Below are positions 9,624 through 20,916 of a stretch of 64,000 nt of DNA, one piece after another (the first letter of the stretch is position 1; each line of letters opens with the position of its first letter). Location: positions 682,001 through 746,000 of the forward strand of contig JADNRZ010000007.1 in assembly GCA_015501605.1 (NCBI GenBank), in the 5' to 3' direction. The position numbers were made by a program, and so were the translations under genes. Source of the stretch: Panaeolus papilionaceus. Taxonomy: Eukaryota; Basidiomycota; Agaricomycetes; Agaricales. The notes under the pieces are model-generated. The model made no database searches and was not told where the DNA came from. It saw nothing but the letters and a program-made list of their open reading frames with translations.

Positions 9624-12600
9624 TCATTTATCTTTGATTAACGATACCTTTGTACCCGAGACGCTTGAATAAACTATGAGCCTAAAGCTGGCCTCTGTCC
9701 CAGGTGTATATGTAGAAGGGACCACGTAGTATTTCCCGGGGCCCAGAGCTACCTGAGGGGTTGCGACGCCAGCTATGACATCGTTGTATGCACCTGATGT
9801 CAATTGATGAGGCGCTTTCAATGCTGCTTTAGCTTCTCCTTGTAAGGCTGAGTAAACAGTTACATTTAGCGGTATTGGACTGGATGGTTGCGCGAGCTGG
9901 AGGCGAATTCTTTTGAAGTAGCTTTAAAATCTTGAAGTGTTATGGTCTCATGAAAGACGCACTTGATTTGTGCCAACGAGGGGATCTCTAACAGATACAC
10001 GGGGTTGTCTGTGTAATGACCAAACGAAGGACCACCTGCTGCACATGTACCTCCCCTGTTGATGTAAGATAAGAATTATAAGCATTACACAGTAACATGT
10101 ATTTACCATGCGCCTTGAATAGGCTTGTCGTACATCCCCGCCCCTTCCGGAGGTATTGCTTTGAGCTCAAAGGGATACGCGCACTGTACATTCAACGTGA
10201 ATGCACCCATATAACGAGGCTCGAATGCGGAGACGACTAAGGTGTAATCCCCAGCTGGTGACATATATGACACATTAGAAAGCCATTGTAGGATCGTCTA
10301 AATAAACGCGTACCTTTGACTTCTTTGGTTGTTCGGGCTAAGCCATAGCTGTATGCGCCAGATGTGGCTACCAGGTCCCTTTCCGAGATCCTGAAGGAGT
10401 ATTAATGAAGTTTCATGGCTTGAGAAGCAAGTCAAACGCTTACTCTGACAAGCGTTGCCCTTGTGACCAAACCATGGCTACATTGATAGGGACGTCCTTG
10501 CTCGACTTCAATGACAAAGTGATAAGCGCCTTGCCCGTCACGGAGCTAGCTCTTGGTGTCTGGATTGATAGTCGATATTGTGGATTGGCCATAAAAGTCG
10601 GGTAAGCACAATTTCCACCTGCATTCTTGAAAGTAAACATTCCCTCGAACTATTTGGATAGTTCAGAACTTGTCTTATTGGTTGAGAAGAGAATGCATAC
10701 TTTTGAAGAATAAGCAGGAGGCCTTGGGTTTTCCCTCCAGCTAATGTTTATATTTTCTTTTGCAAGCACAGTAATAGTAAACCCTATATCCCGCGCATCC
10801 CCTTCGTAAGATGCGGAAATATCAAGAATTCCGGACCTTTGAGACGCAGGAATACGCGTTCGAGTCTGGAAACAGTGAGTACGCGGAAGCCATGTCAAGG
10901 GGAAAAGCTGTATTTTACCAGGAAGTGAGCACCGTTTGTATATGTCCCCTATACCACGTTAGCTAATTTCGAGTATGTCAAGAAAAAATACAGACGGACC
11001 TTGGACGACAAGCTCTGCTGCTTTTGGATCGAAACCTTGTCCGCGATCGAGCTATCCTCGATGTCTACGAGGAGACTGATAAAATCAGAAGTCCGCTCTG
11101 TGTTGGTGACATGTCGTGTCAGTAAAATCCATACTTCTTCATCATCGGTGCCGTCCACGTTGAAGTCCATTTGAAGGTATCGTGAACCTTGAATAGAAAG
11201 TGAATAACAGGCAACGGGGAGACATGTGCACGTAAATACCTTCTTCATCGACGGCATTGCGTCTCCACATTCTGTCGATGGTTTCATTTCCACAACACTA
11301 AACTCCACATGCAAGCACGCACCCATGAAAGGTCTCCTTCTTGGACCACAAAGCGATATCCCAACTCAGATAAATCCCATCAAACGTGTTCAAGGCCTCT
11401 GCCCAAGGTATATGAAGAACCTCTGAGAAAAGTTTAAGCGGTGTTCCTCCCGTCATTCTGACCTTGCTTACTGGAAGGGGCATTTTTCTCGTCGCTTGAC
11501 CTAACCCATGAATCGAGAACGGTGAACATCCGGCCTTCCTCGCTTTCATATACATCTGGGAGGTGGCATGAATACAAACGTATTCAAAGAGTTTTAAAAA
11601 GGGATTTCACCGATCACAGCGTAGCTATGAGAAGAAAGCAAAGGATTATCTCTCCAGTATATGTATTCGCTTTGTCCAGTTCCCAGAGTGATGACACATC
11701 GGCCTGGTAAGACGATGAGTGTAGGCAGAGGTGAAGGGGAGATGGATACCCACCAATTCTGAACCCTTCCTCGATTCTACACCATGTTTTCTCGCGTTCA
11801 AAGTGGGACCTAAAACACGATGAGATCTGTGCATTGAATGTGAATATTGTCCGCACCTTTTGGTTTCAATGTGCTCTGGTATCCACCCAGTCAATGCACT
11901 GGATGAGCGGCATCAGTGGCCAAATTTAGGTGGAAAGGCTAGTTGGAAACGAACTGTAAATCTATACTCGAATTCCTAACAAAAACGATCGTCATCTATA
12001 GCTTTTTTCGCTGATTAAAGAGACCTACGACCCGGGGAAATCATAGCCGCCCATTATTTTCATATACTGTGGTTGAACCTCTAGCTGCTGAAGAATGCGC
12101 GGGGGTTGCTTTACTTACTGCTTTTTCCAAAAGACTCGGCCAAATGACCTGTTCGTCGCTGCTGCCAGCTGAAGATGAGGCTATAGACATGCACATCGCA
12201 ACGTTGTCAATAGGATGAAATGGGAGTTTGTCATCAATCACTGGAGAGGAATGTCAGAATATCTTCGAATTAAAACTAGTTGAGTATATACCTATCTAGG
12301 AGGCAAAATCAACGATTGTCGAATAAGGATATAATGAAGAACATACCCTGCGCCAAGCTCCGTTGAATAACATTTTAACATCGTATCTCCCAGGCGATTG
12401 CATGGCATGAATGGCTGACTCTGCAAGCTATGATAATGCGCGGGGACGTTAAGCATTATATGACACGGGGACTTCGACATATCTTACTCGAGACCCAAAT
12501 CTCCTTCCATGCTCTAAACACACGGATATAGAAGCACAAACGGAACAATCAGTGACAATATGCTGCAATATCTCTTGGGGTAGGACCCTCCGAGAATTCC

Positions 12601-13268
12601 GTGAAGAAGACGGAGACATCTGTGGTCTCTTCCAGATCGCACCGACTTTCAGCTGTTCTGGAGAAAGATTAGGTTGGCCGTCTGGATCACTGGATAACGT
12701 CAGAGTAACTGCAGAGGCTTGTATAGATCACCTACTCAAAATCCAGTGTTGAGGAGGGAGAGGGAGGGTCGTCCCAGAAGGAAAATGAATGACCGTTTAC
12801 GTTTCCTCCCCGTTTGAGAACATAGAATTGTTCCTCTGCCAACGTTTAGAATATCAGAGATGAGTGATAAGCTAACACATACGAGACGAATGATGGTCGA
12901 TGGCAACAGGAGTCAGTGTCACATTGGTAGAGGCGGGCGCTTGGCTGTCCACTCTCTGGATACCGGCTGGCGATTTGCATTTATCCACGAATCGTTTGAT
13001 CTTTTCTGCTCGTTCCAAAGCTTTGGCAGCGCTGGTTTTCCATTGTTGCTTGGTGACATCCGTGACATTGGCTGATCTGCTCAGGTGCAAGAAAGACTGT
13101 GCTGATTTAAGGTATAGACGAAATGCTTGGTCATAATCCTTGGAGAACTCTGCTCTTGAAGCTTTGGAAAGGACTGCCTGCGTTTGTAAGTCTTTTACTT
13201 GGGGCCTGTGACATCATTAGTCTGTTTTTACTCACCTCAGCCTCGCGACACTCCTTAGAGTGCTGCAT
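9624..13268 (-). CDS. RIM13: Calpain-like cysteine protease PalB/Rim13
   Basis: This is an intron-rich minus-strand gene. I could splice it in frame from the MIT-like N-terminus to the stop. Order: MIT domain (KASRAEFSKDYDQAFRLYLK), linker, QFYVLKRGGNVNGHSFSFW, and the calpain protease core with Cys in VTDCSVCASISVCLEHGRRF. Next come LAESAIHAMQSPGRYDVKML, IDDKLPFHPIDN, YMKIMGGYDFPGSNSSIDLH, ALTGWIPEHIE, and the His block NPLLSSHSYAVI. Two calpain-III/C2-like beta domains end the protein (GGNCAYPTFMANPQYRL, GTCAAGGPSFGHYTDNPVYL). Rim13/PalB is the presumed protease that clips the Rim101/PacC transcription factor at alkaline pH on ESCRT-bound endosomes. One join needs a 4-nt exon (12292-12295). 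The usual triad Asn appears to be Asp (VLDSWV). The first exon is uncertain. The CDS end overlaps RIT1. Confidence 0.9.
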
Positions 13269-13679
13269 TCTGAAATAGGACGGGTAGACACTAATAAACC
13301 AGAGATGGACGATGCAAGGTGTTCAGGAGCAGGTTTCAGTCATCGCGTCCAACTTGAACGTGGGTGGGATCAGGGTGTTACCCCGGTAAATTACGTAACA
13401 GCTAATTTAAAGTCGCGTCGCGTTCCGGTCGCGCTCATCTTGCAGTGAACGCCAAGGCTACGTGGAATAGCTTAATCCTTTCGCTCATTTGTGACCATGT
13501 CGTCTGTTTCAGAAATAGCCGTGTACTAATTAGAGCTTTTTATTTGCTTCAGGTAATGGAACAACACCCTAATGTGCGCACGCTTGGTATACTGTCATAA
13601 TCATAGCATTCGTACACTGATTCGCTGATTCGTAAAAAAAAAGAAAGTAGCACGTAACAAAAACCGAGAATTGAGAAAC
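13269..13679. other. Intergenic: PalB 5' region and sugar-transporter 3' region
   Basis: About 410 bp lie between the PalB start and the transporter stop. No conserved coding or RNA signal was recognised. An acceptor-like TTTCAG sits just upstream of the chosen PalB ATG, so part of a 5' exon may lie here. Confidence 0.4.
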
Positions 13680-16087
13680 TCAGGCACTCTTCTCTCCAAC
13701 ACTGTTCTCCTCTTGAGCAGAGGATCGTTCTTTTTCGTGACCTGGATAAGGCCCATGCGCTATTTCATCTCCGAAAACAGCATTCATCTCCTCCAATGTT
13801 TTCCCTGAAGTCTTAGGTGAGTACAGTATCGCCCCGTTATGCACAATACCTACCTTTGGTCTCAGGGAAGAATATAGTGATGGCGATCAGATCCACAAAA
13901 TTCAAGCATACGAAGAGGAAGTAAAACTTCCAGCCTGAATCTACGATTCCAAGTGGAGACACTTGCGAAATAAGGGTGTTAAATGCCTGGAAATGATGTG
14001 AGCCTTGGAAGATGTTGATGCTGGCAGGAAACACACCCAGTTGGAGCAGGTCGCAACACTTGTGCCAATGGCACGGGTGCTTGTAGGGAATACCTGGGTG
14101 GAAAAAATCAAGATGACGGACGACCCTTGTTACAAATTGCGCACCTCTGAAGCCAACACCCAGCTCACTGGACCAAAGCTGAGAGAGAATATAATACTCG
14201 TCATAAATATCATCGCGATGCCTGCTCTCTGCGCTGCGTGGTTAACATTCTCAGCATCTACGGGATTGGTAGCTAGAATTGCAGCCAAGATGGAAAAAAG
14301 GAGGACGAAGCTCCCGGCGCCAAACATCAAAGGTTTTTTCCTTCCTACGCGGTCCAGAACGAAGATGATGAAGCTACATGGATCTTCAACTTGGGATATC
14401 AATGAAGTAACGTAAATGCTTACAATAGATTGGCGATGGGTCCAACGGCTCCGTAGATTCTGTTAAGATGCAACGGGTTATCAATTCAATGAAATTTATG
14501 ATGATGTACCACGAATGCGTACCCTTGCACGAGTAATGCTTGGTGACCCACAATGCCCAAACTGTTGTACATCTTCGGGCCATAGTAGTTGATAACTGAC
14601 ATTGTCTGATCAATAAAAAGTATTGGGTCTATGAAGAGTCGCCTACCATTGATACCAGTAAACTGACAAAAGACCTGCACGCCAACTGCAACAAGTGTCC
14701 GCCTTTGCATTGGTCGCGTTGCCCATAAATCGCTCAATCTTCGAGATCTCACGGACATTTCTGCCTTGATGGTCGTATACATCTCTGAAAACTCCTTTTC
14801 TGCGCCAATCCGGTCGTCCCCATGTAACTTATAGACTACTTCGCGCGCTTCTTCGTCTCTTCCAACCTCAAGGAGCCACCTCTGCAACAAGCTATCAGCA
14901 AAATAACAGGTGCCAAAAGAAGCTGACATACCGGGCTGAACGGGAGCCATTGGATGCCGATAAGCAGTAAGCCAGCTGGGACAAGCTTGAAAAAGTTGTT
15001 CGAACGTCAATCCATGTGACATGTGAGTAGGTAGATGGCGCACTTGAAGGCCCAGAGGGAATCTCCACGATACATCTGAGCCTATGAAGGATGACCCATA
15101 GCCGACCTGCACGACGGGTTTGAATAAAAGGGATATGAAGCCTATTTCAGATAGCTCACCCAGTTTGCGACAATAAAACCAATACCGAGCATTTGCTGAT
15201 TGAGACCAACTAAAAATCCGCGGATCCCCGGCGGAGCCACCTCAGTCTATAAATTTTCGCAGTCAGCGAAAATACATAATATGACATGGGTTCAGCAACT
15301 TGCGTTGTAGAGAGGAACAGTCATGGATAGAAGGCTGTCGGTGGGAATAGCTACGTCAGACTGGAACGAGCAGCTAAGTTTGTAGATTACCCAATGGCCA
15401 TGCCTCCGATAATTCGTCCGACAAGAAGAGTAGGAATGTTTGAAGCCCCAGCCTGCATCGCACAACCCCATAGCGCAACCAGGCAGCCTATCTAAAGAAG
15501 GTGGGCAGAATATCAACATTTTGTCTACGTCATATGTGATAAATAGCATACCTGGATGGTGCGCTTTCGACCGAACTTATCATTTGACCTATCACGCTGT
15601 TCAGTGCTCACAGGTCGTAGAAAAAATAGGGATGCATACCAGCCACCGAACGCAGATCCCAGGAAGCATCCACCTATTTCACTTTGAATGATACGATATG
15701 CTGGATGAGATTGAATACCGACCATTAAACGTCGAAACTACTGCTCCAGTAATGGCGGCATCACTACCAAACCGAGCAACATAACGGGGCATCGTGATGA
15801 CGGATGCAATAATACCACTGTGGCAAGCAGCTAATTAATATACGAGTGCTTATCCTAACAGAACGTTGGCTCACCTATCATATCTGTAACAGAATCGGTT
15901 CGACGCGTTAGAGCATGATTGTACTAGCCACTACTCCACAGCAAACATACTGACCCAAAGAGAAAAGCCCCTATAGAGAATATGATTGAGCTTCTCTTCT
16001 TTCCAGGCCGTCACCCGTGACCCACAAAACGAAATACTCACCAATGGACGAGAACATTGCAACAAAAATATTGTAAAAAAGCCCCAT
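13680..16087 (-). CDS. MFS sugar transporter
   Basis: This is a multi-exon minus-strand gene that splices in frame. The N-terminus MGLFYNIFVAMFSSIGAFLF leads into GYDSGIIASV and MPRYVARFGSDAAITGAVVS, as in fungal hexose permeases. GGCFLGSAFGGW follows. The central loop is PRWLLEVGRDEEAREVVYKL. Then come the helix motifs TLVAVGVQVFCQFTGIN, INYYGPKMYNSLGIVGH, VLDRVGRKKPLMFGAGSFVL and FSLSFGPVSWVLASEV. It ends with the typical FFPETKG box and an acidic tail. The family imports hexoses or related polyols across the plasma membrane by proton symport with twelve helices. The substrate cannot be told from sequence alone. All usual sugar-porter signatures are present, and I saw no stop or frame break. 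It lies downstream of the macro-domain gene on the same strand. Confidence 0.9.
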
Positions 16088-16635
16088 CTTGACTCCACGA
16101 TGAGACTCGAAGGTGAGGTGGCAGGTAGAAATAAAAACTGGGTGCCATGGTCTATTCTTTTCCTTATGTATAAAGGAAGTGGTGGGGAGGGGTGGTCGGA
16201 GAATTCGCGGGAAGTGAACCTGGTTGCAATTAGATGGTCACGAGCACAATATATACATACTGAACATTCAATAAAAAACGGCCCGGAAGAGGGATAGAGA
16301 CCTTAAGCGATATCGAAGCACTTGACGGTGTATTCACTGCAAAAATTGAGCGCATTGAACGGTCCGATCCGCAAACCAAGGGTAGATAATCTAACAAATC
16401 GTGGCAGATTGCTTCGAAAGGGGAAACATGTTATCGTACATGCAAATAATCGCTAGAATTAAAGACGGAGTTATCATGATTGTATGTGAACGAGGTCTGG
16501 CTAAGAATACATCTGGTACAGCTGAGAATGGCATGGAAGCATGGTTATGACGGAAATAAAACGTACATAAAAACAGGTCGCACCTTTATATTGTCATTGG
16601 CTTACATCCCATTCAAGGTTCCACACATAAAATTT
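16088..16635. other. Intergenic: sugar-transporter promoter region
   Basis: About 550 bp hold the transporter 5' region and the 3' end of the macro-domain gene. No gene, RNA or repeat was recognised. A GTATAAAGG on the plus strand near 16168 has no plus-strand gene to serve. Confidence 0.4.
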
Positions 16636-17995
16636 TTAACTGTGTTCGTCTTTGGGAGCTTCAGTTTCCGCCGCTTTCTCCTCCTGGGTTGATTGGACTT
16701 CTTCAATCGATTCTGGGACAGCATTCGCCTTCTCCGCCTCAGGAGTTGTTTCCCTTTCTCCTGGTGGAAAATATTCCGGTAGAAGAGACCTATACAGCAG
16801 CATTAGATCCGACCATAAAGTCAAGTAGACCTCATGTTACCTATAAACATCTTTATCCTTGTCACTCCACACGACAAAAATGACCCGTTCCAACTGCGAT
16901 GTCCATCAGCAGGGAACATAGACATATCGCGATACATTGATGACTCACAGTCTCGCCTTCCTTACTTGCGAGGAAAGACCTGGTTGTCTGTAGGGCTATC
17001 CGAGTAGCTGCTTCAATAGGGAACGAATAAATTCCTGTGGAAATGGATGGGAATGCCTAGATAAAGATAAAGACTTGAGCTATCGTGAATGATGCCAAAG
17101 AAATGCAAAACCACCGCTTACAACGTGTCGAACTTCATTCTCGACGGCAACTTTGAGACTGGTATGGTAAGCTGACTCCAGCTGACGATGCTTCTCCTCC
17201 TTGTCGCTGCTTGTGTACACAGGGCCGACAGTGTGAATGATATGGCGACTAGTATTACGCGCCAATAGCGGCCAAGGGGTAGCATCAGAGGAGCTTGTAA
17301 GTCGTCAAACATACTATCGCGATAACCTGAAGACCTACGCAGGGAGATTGTAGCCTCGTGTAATCTTTGATTCTCCTGTCAAGCATCCATTCAAGGTTCG
17401 ACCTGAATAGGTATCATAGGAGGATTAGAAGAATTATGATAGTCTAAAATGTAACATGCGTACATTCGTCAAGTAGCTTTGGTCCTGCAGCTGTGTGAAT
17501 GGCGCCATCCACTGTACATAGGTCAGCATGAGTGACAAAGGACAGCATATTGCCTGGGAGCTAAGACATACCTCCTCCACCACCTAAAGGGATAAGACGA
17601 GAGAAGCGTCATCGCGGTCATCGGTAACCATCAACACAAACATCAAAGCAACTAACCCAACAAGCTCCTATTTGCTGCATTCACAATTGCGTCAACTTCC
17701 AAAGTCGTGATGTCCCCCTGGCTAGAGGCCGCAGAGGCCATTGCAACTCAGTACAACACATACTGCCAGGCAGATACTGCACGCACAAGAGCGAAACACG
17801 GTTGAGAAGTCCTGGATCTGGTTTGAACAGCTGACGCGATTGAGCCACAGGCTTCAGACTCAGGGGATTTTTTGCTTTGATGGTGTAGAGCTGTGCCAGA
17901 GTCTTAATGCTGCTTAGTCGAGTCATCCAAGATTCATCAGCCTCTGACAGATCTTCGGGAGATTGGGATCGAGAACGTTCTCCGTCGTCAGACAT
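16636..17995 (-). CDS. Macro-domain protein (MacroD-type ADP-ribose hydrolase)
   Basis: The spliced product begins MSDDGERSRSQSPEDLSEAD, a Ser-rich leader. The macro domain follows: VSLFQGDITTLEVDAIVNAA, NRSLLGGGGVDGAIHTAAGP, TGESKITRGYNLPA, HIIHTVGPVY, FPSISTGIYSFPIEAA and FVVWSDKD. The NAAN motif and the Gly-rich loop are those of MacroD-type hydrolases, which remove mono-ADP-ribose from proteins or process O-acetyl-ADP-ribose. The tail (PPGERETTPEAEKANAVPES onward) is acidic and probably disordered. The Gly loop is split by a 12-nt exon at 17572-17583 (GTGGTGGAGGAG), flanked by consensus splice sites. Cellular location is unknown; no targeting signal is evident. The domain call is firm; the exact substrate is not known. 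Confidence 0.88.
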
Positions 17996-18680
17996 TCGTC
18001 GATTTCGTCTGTGATGAGAGGTAAGTGAACAAAGGCCACTATTTCCTATTACGAAAGCTTATGAAATAATAGTTACCGCGATGAAGAACTAAGACCCATC
18101 GATACTTATAAATCCAAACCGCACAAGAAATGAGAATTGAGTTTTGGCGGGGAACGTCTATGTTCGATTTATGTATTCAGACAAGGCTGTTATGGACCAA
18201 GATTGGCATGCACTCTATTGTTATTCACCGGACAGATTGATGAAAGTGTCAATGACTATGCGAAGCGCTTGTATTGGCGTGAGTATGCTAGATAACACAT
18301 AAAGTACAATGAAATATTGTTGCAAAATACAGAGATGGGTAATAATGAGTTGTATAACCAGCGCCTGCGTAGTGGTAATGTCGTAAAAGTTGCAGTGTAG
18401 AAGGAAACCAATGCCGAAAAAATAGTGAAATTAGACGTGAATCCAAAGGAGTGCATGTATCGCAGGTCGAAAAAGTGGTGCGGTTAAAATGAGTCGAGTT
18501 GGTTATCATGTCGGATGTGTCGGTGAGTATTAATTTGGGGTGGCCAATAGCCTTAAGTAAAATTATGGAGATATAAAGTGACGCTGAAGGGCAAGTTGAT
18601 CTGTAAAAATAGCCATGTGAGTTGTCGTGGTCGGCATCAAATATGAAAATGATGCGTACGGGACATGTATGGGCATAAAA
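17996..18680. other. Intergenic: kinase 3' end and macro-gene promoter
   Basis: About 685 bp lie between two minus-strand genes. Short open frames on the minus strand at 18256-18509 are Phe/Thr/Tyr-rich and show no motif or splice support. I see no gene here. Confidence 0.4.
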
Positions 18681-20395
18681 TCATGAGACAGATTGAGCAA
18701 AAGTGGCGTTCATCATGGGAGGGAGGTTGTGAGGATCACAGCTTTCTAGCATCGGAGAACCGGCTTGTGAACGTTCCACAATGGTGGCAGTAGGAATAAT
18801 AGTGCCAGTGGTAGATGGCGCAATGGTCCTGTCCGTATTATCGGAAGACTGTGTACCAATGGTCGCGATCGGTTGGTTGTGGGGATAGTATGACATCCGC
18901 TTCATGCTTGTAGAGTCATATACAGTAAACCTGCAATGCACTCAGTAACTGTCTCTAGATGCGAGAATTTGAAAATGATACATACTGCTCTTCTAGCTGG
19001 CGCAGTTCTGGCTTCATTTTTTCCAGATCTGGATTCGCTTTTCGTTTTGAGTGGGTGAGGGGTTTTTCAACCATCAGGAACTCGTCGAGCTCATGAGAAA
19101 CATCAAAGTTGGCTTGCTTCATCTAGAAATCAAGCATCCAGTCAGTCGGCAGAAGGTTTTGTGATAGGGGGACAACGCACATCAGGTACAAATGGAGGTT
19201 GGCATTCCTTATTTTCCAGAGCGTCCCAATCAATTCCGGCAAACCAGGAATGTTGTCTGATATCCTCCATCCCTTGACCATGTGGACGGCAACCTAACCG
19301 TGTTGTAGGATCACGTTCGATGAACTAAAAATGAAATGTTAGATATTTAGACAGAAGGGGAGTGAAGAAGAAGAAAAGTAAAATAAACGTACCCCCTTCA
19401 ACGCAAGGATGCCCTCGTCACTACACCGCTTACCCACATCCTCGGGAAACCTGAGGGGATCCTTCAAGATTGAGTGGGTCATCTTCTCCGCGCTTCTTCC
19501 ATCAAAGGGTCGCTTATGGAAAAGGAGCTCGTAGGCAGTAACACCCAGACTCCACCAGTCTATCTGCCAGGAATAACCCTTCTTGCCGACGACTTGTGGT
19601 GCCATGTAGGCCATACTGCCGGCGACACTCGTGTGTAGGCGTCGCTCAGAATAGTGGATGGCAACGTTGAAATCAGTGATGTGAGCATGTCCCATAGCAT
19701 CCAGGAGAATGTTATCAGGTTTGAGGTCACTGGAAACGAACATATGAGCATGAGTGACTTTGATTGATGACATGAGAACATACCGATGGATGATGCGCTG
19801 ACGATGGAGGTATTCAAGAGCACATGCGAGTTCAGCCACCCAAAACCTCACAACTTCCTCTTTGATGAAACCCCTACGTTCTAGGTGGACTGTTGAAAAG
19901 CAGGATGAGCTTTGAGAAAATTGCTTGAATAAAATAAAAAACGACGTACAACGTAGATCACCACCGAGCATAAGGTCGAGAACAAAGAAACAATTTTCGT
20001 CATCCTGGAAGGCATATCGTAGGTTGACGATGAAAGGGTGGTCAATCTTTAATTGAATTGAATGATTAGTTCTCGAGTGGCGAGCGTAAAAAAGTTGGAA
20101 GCTCACCTCTTCGAGGAGTCTCCGCTCTTGGATGATATTAGCAATAGCCTTTTGACGAATACATCGGGCCTTGTCGATGTACTTTAGAGCGTATAGATTC
20201 TTTGTGCGTTTGTGTTCGACGACTCGAACCTAGATATATTGAAGGGTTATCAGCGTTACGTTCGTATTGAGCCAAGGAATATCAAAAAAAACTAACCTTG
20301 CCAAAAGCGCCCTTCCCAACAGCACGATGAAGATCAAAGTGAAAAAGACTGACTTCACCGTCGAAGTCTACAGGCTCAGAGAAGCAGCATCCCAT
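18681..20395 (-). CDS. STK32/YANK-type Ser/Thr protein kinase with lipidation motif
   Basis: The spliced protein starts MGCCFSEPVDFDGEVSLFHF. Gly2 with Cys3/Cys4 is a classic N-myristoylation plus palmitoylation signal. It is an AGC-like kinase. The Gly loop is GKGAFGKV; the ATP lysine is in ALKYIDKA; the hinge is FVLDLMLGGDL; the catalytic loop is HRDLKPDN; the metal motif is TDFNVA; SMAYMAPQ, SLGVTAYELLFHKRPFDGRS and RDPTTRLGCRP follow. DFN in place of DFG is characteristic of the STK32/YANK group. The usual APE is APQ here, so the Glu that normally pairs with an Arg is missing. The C-terminal 90 residues are Ser/Thr-rich and end at a TGA at 18681. It probably works at the plasma membrane or inner membranes; the target is unknown. 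It diverges from the TRP-channel gene over 521 bp. Confidence 0.87.
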
Positions 20396-20916
20396 ATCGC
20401 ATTCCCCGTTGAGAAGAGAGGAAAATGCAGTTCAGATGAAAGCGAGAGGATTAAGAATGAACAGAGAACAAGAAAGGTCGTTTAAAGCAATCAAGGGCGC
20501 GTTCAGTTGTCCTTGTACTCTGTCTGACCGGCTAACTCCAGTCCGTCTTCTTTCTACTCGAAATGGGTTAATCCCCATTTATACTTTTATTCACATGAGA
20601 TATAACAATAAGAATTCCTAACAATTTAATTATTTCCTCGAGTCTTCAATGATCCTGTAAAAAGTACTTACTGTTAAGAAGGTGATAATTGTTTTTTAAA
20701 AAGACAAAAAGGTTTCCAATTCAATTAAATAGGTGTACTAAACCTACTAAACCTTTTTCGTTGTTGTATGTAATTGAGTTGTCATTACCTCCACCCAAAA
20801 AACAACTTCCCACCACTTTCCACTCTTTTTCTACTTCCTTGTCATGCCCCTTTAGACATTCTCTGTCCTTGGTGATTGTTATTGGCGGCACGCTTCTTGG
20901 CAACTTTTATCCAGAT
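20396..20916. promoter_or_regulatory. Divergent promoter region, kinase / TRP channel
   Basis: These 521 bp separate two divergent starts. They contain several A- and T-rich tracts and a pyrimidine-rich run (about 20790-20870) before the plus-strand ATG. An upstream ATG at 20844 (TGTCATGCCC) could give a short upstream frame. No TATA box stands out. Confidence 0.4.

Larger units (their letters stand above)
1501..9672 (+). pseudogene. RIT1: RIT1, initiator tRNA A64 2'-O-ribosylphosphate transferase, split by a LINE
   Basis: Removing the LINE and one copy of its target duplication leaves seven exons: 1501-1614 joined to 7999-8017, 8071-8111, 8173-8285, 8337-8568, 8630-8854, 8907-9414 and 9473-9672. 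These sum to 1452 nt, exactly 484 codons with the stop. Motifs match Rit1: ESLDIYNRIHSIEEDVVFV, PNLRCGAWYSDP, AYFKSTDGH, NNWSFNLRRSNLHLI, VDSTRSGKRIPDALSKTVPI, ACDTGKDLSVGVALVAL, and a KQSIRTRLEWIIASRPEAN block in the DUSP-like C-terminal domain. The family adds phosphoribose to A64 of initiator tRNA-Met and so keeps it out of elongation. In this allele translation would stop after VKEEYGG, about 40 residues in. All downstream exons are intact, which suggests recent damage. Another nucleus or strain may carry the empty allele. The 3' end overlaps the PalB coding region antisense by 49 bp. Confidence 0.9.
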
